DNA from: an uncultured Bacteroidales bacterium
Lineage (GTDB): Bacteria; Bacteroidota; Bacteroidia; Bacteroidales; Bacteroidaceae
Direction of reading: 5' to 3'
DNA: 6,314 nt
NCBI GenBank assembly: GCA_937901185.1
Contig: CALCHR010000257.1
Coordinates: 1-6,314 of the forward strand
Shown here: positions 5,481 to 6,314 of the stretch, piece after piece
How the letters are laid out: each line of letters starts with the position of its first letter
How positions within the stretch are numbered: the stretch's first letter is position 1
Position numbers and translations under genes: made by a program
Notes under the pieces: model-generated
The model's database searches: none
Told to the model about the DNA's origin: nothing
Seen by the model: the letters and a program-made list of their open reading frames with translations, nothing else

Positions 5481-6185
5481 TTATTGCTTACTTAGTGCTT
5501 TTATTAGGTATTTAATAGAACTTTTTGTTATATTCATACCTTTTACACGCTTTTTTACCGCTACCGATGCTGCTACGATGTCTTTCAAAGCTAGATTAGT
5601 AAACTTATCCTGCATCAAAAAGGCTTTGATTTCTTCTGCACCTACGTCTGTTTTAACCAGTAAGTGCTGCATTAATGCTGCCTGCTCAGCAGGCTTATCC
5701 GATAGCTCCTTAGCCATAGCACTGAGGTCTGACGCTGTTGCTTCACCAGCTTCTTCCGCATCTGAAGTAACAGTAATTTTCATAAGCTGTAGCACCTCTT
5801 GTACTACTTCTAGCTTATTTAGCTTTGTTTTTGCATCTAAAGTATGAGGCAGGCGTTTTAATTCCGTCGATATTTGTATTTTGGCTTTTTCAGCTGCAGT
5901 TTCGCCTTCATTATCTAAAAGCTGAAGAAAAGCCTGTCTATTCTTTTTTTGAATTTCTAAGGTATAACTAGGTAGACCTATGTCCAATATTTTTGCCTGT
6001 AATTTCAGATAAGCAACCATGTCTACAGGTCTGTGATTATAAAAGCTACGACAATAAATAATATTATAATTGCGTTTACTTCTAAACTCACTTTGTGCAA
6101 CTAGTTTTTTTGCTATTGCATTGTGAAGTGCGGCATAGGTAAATTTGTTTAAATGCTTTGTTGCAATAAGATTTTCTGATACATA
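5481..6185 (-). CDS. 5'-truncated phage virion-associated protein, unknown family
   Basis: The authentic phage reading begins at about YVSENLIATKHLNK (from 6185) and ends at the TAA at 5481. That leaves about 234 residues with no native start in the window. The frame stays open to an ATG at 6296, but those first 37 codons are an out-of-frame reading of a sigma-factor sequence: basic, low-complexity and with no ribosome-binding site. They should not be trusted. The visible protein starts with a helix (LNKFTYAALHNAIAKKLVAQ) and a compact motif RNYNIIYCRSFYNHRPVDMVAYLKL. After this come a basic QKKNRQAFLQLL helix and an Ala/Lys-rich helical second half ending in KYLIKALSKQ. I do not recognise the family. 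Position before the connector/terminator genes suggests a neck or head-completion role. Confidence 0.7.
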   Translation of the reverse strand, partial: YVSENLIATKHLNKFTYAALHNAIAKKLVAQSEFRSKRNYNIIYCRSFYNHRPVDMVAYLKLQAKILDIGLPSYTLEIQKKNRQAFLQLLDNEGETAAEKAKIQISTELKRLPHTLDAKTKLNKLEVVQEVLQLMKITVTSDAEEAGEATASDLSAMAKELSDKPAEQAALMQHLLVKTDVGAEEIKAFLMQDKFTNLALKDIVAASVAVKKRVKGMNITKSSIKYLIKALSKQ

Positions 6186-6314
6186 TCTTTGCGTATAGAC
6201 CGAAACTGACCTCACCGTTTTTTTCCTCATAGGTACTTGCCGCACGGTATAACGCAAGGATCGCTTCCTGTGCAAAATCCTCCACAGTCTGCTCATCCTC
6301 AGACACGTCCGAAA
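6172..6314 (-). pseudogene. Partial sigma-70 family region 2 fragment, probably cellular
   Basis: In the frame entering at the right edge, the translation runs SDVSEDEQTVEDFAQEAILA, LYRAASTYEEKNGEVSFG, LYAKICIRK. This is the region 2.1-2.2 pattern 'D..QEG.iaLy.A...yd..kgv.Fg.yA..cIr' that binds the RNA polymerase beta-prime clamp helices. It most resembles small clostridial and sporulation-type sigma factors. Homology stops at about ICIRK. Regions 2.3-2.4 (promoter melting and -10 recognition) and region 4 do not follow in any frame; instead a phage protein starts in another reading frame. G+C is about 48% over 6181-6314, against about 30% over 6061-6180. The N-terminus lies beyond the window. 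This is a broken gene created by the junction, more likely cellular than phage-encoded. Confidence 0.75.

Noticed and set aside
1246..5847. Plus-strand open frames at 1246-1449, 3025-3237, 3806-3991 and 5578-5847.
   Set aside because: All lie antisense within well-supported minus-strand genes, have no ribosome-binding sites of note and give low-complexity proteins.
6186..6296. N-terminal extension of the truncated virion protein from ATG 6296.
   Set aside because: It is the sigma-factor DNA read out of frame, rich in Arg and with no placed ribosome-binding site.
6172..6314. A phage-encoded late sigma factor placed beside its structural genes.
   Set aside because: Only region 2.1-2.2 is present, the frame breaks into an unrelated protein, and base composition jumps at the join. 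Without sequence beyond the edge, a cellular fragment is the simpler reading.

Overview
The window looks like a fragment of the structural (tail) module of a contractile-tailed phage (myovirus-type), most likely infecting a low-GC Firmicutes-like bacterium. All recognisable genes lie on the minus strand, so the transcriptional order runs from high to low coordinates. The phage core is AT-rich: about 30 to 35% G+C in the stretches I counted by hand. Typical AAAGGAG/GGAGG ribosome-binding sites precede most starts. The phage itself cannot be named from the sequence.

Layout in transcription order: (1) 6314-6172, a partial bacterial sigma-70-like region 2 that breaks off abruptly; (2) 6185-5481, a 5'-truncated phage virion-type protein; (3) 5469-5146, a small conserved-looking protein; (4) 5132-4479, a probable tail-terminator/completion protein; (5) 4478-4393, a leader with a putative control element; (6) 4392-2710, the tail sheath; (7) 2692-2105, the tail tube; (8) 2101-2043, a strong hairpin terminator; (9) 2034-2007, a second copy of the control element; (10) 1981-1817, a 54-aa ribbon-helix-helix protein, a gene easily missed because of its size; (11) 1793-1026, a T4 gp26-like baseplate/assembly protein with two CxxC knuckles; (12) 1090-827, an overlapping small ORF that may be reached by ribosomal frameshifting; (13) 802-1, the N-terminus of a large structural protein (tape-measure position) that runs in frame into the GTPase domain of Ffh, the signal recognition particle protein.

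The genes work together as a tail factory. Sheath and tube polymerise around the tape measure, the gp26-like protein and the overlapping ORF sit where baseplate or tail-assembly chaperones are encoded, and the products of the upstream genes probably cap the tail or join it to the head. A nearly identical 13-nt element opens both the sheath-tube unit and the unit headed by the ribbon-helix-helix gene. This suggests two coordinately controlled late units, possibly regulated by that protein.

Both ends of the window carry bacterial housekeeping sequence (ffh at the left, a sigma factor at the right) joined to phage genes without natural gene boundaries. The right join coincides with a change from about 30% to about 48% G+C. 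The simplest reading is an assembly or amplification chimera at both ends. Real recombination is the alternative.
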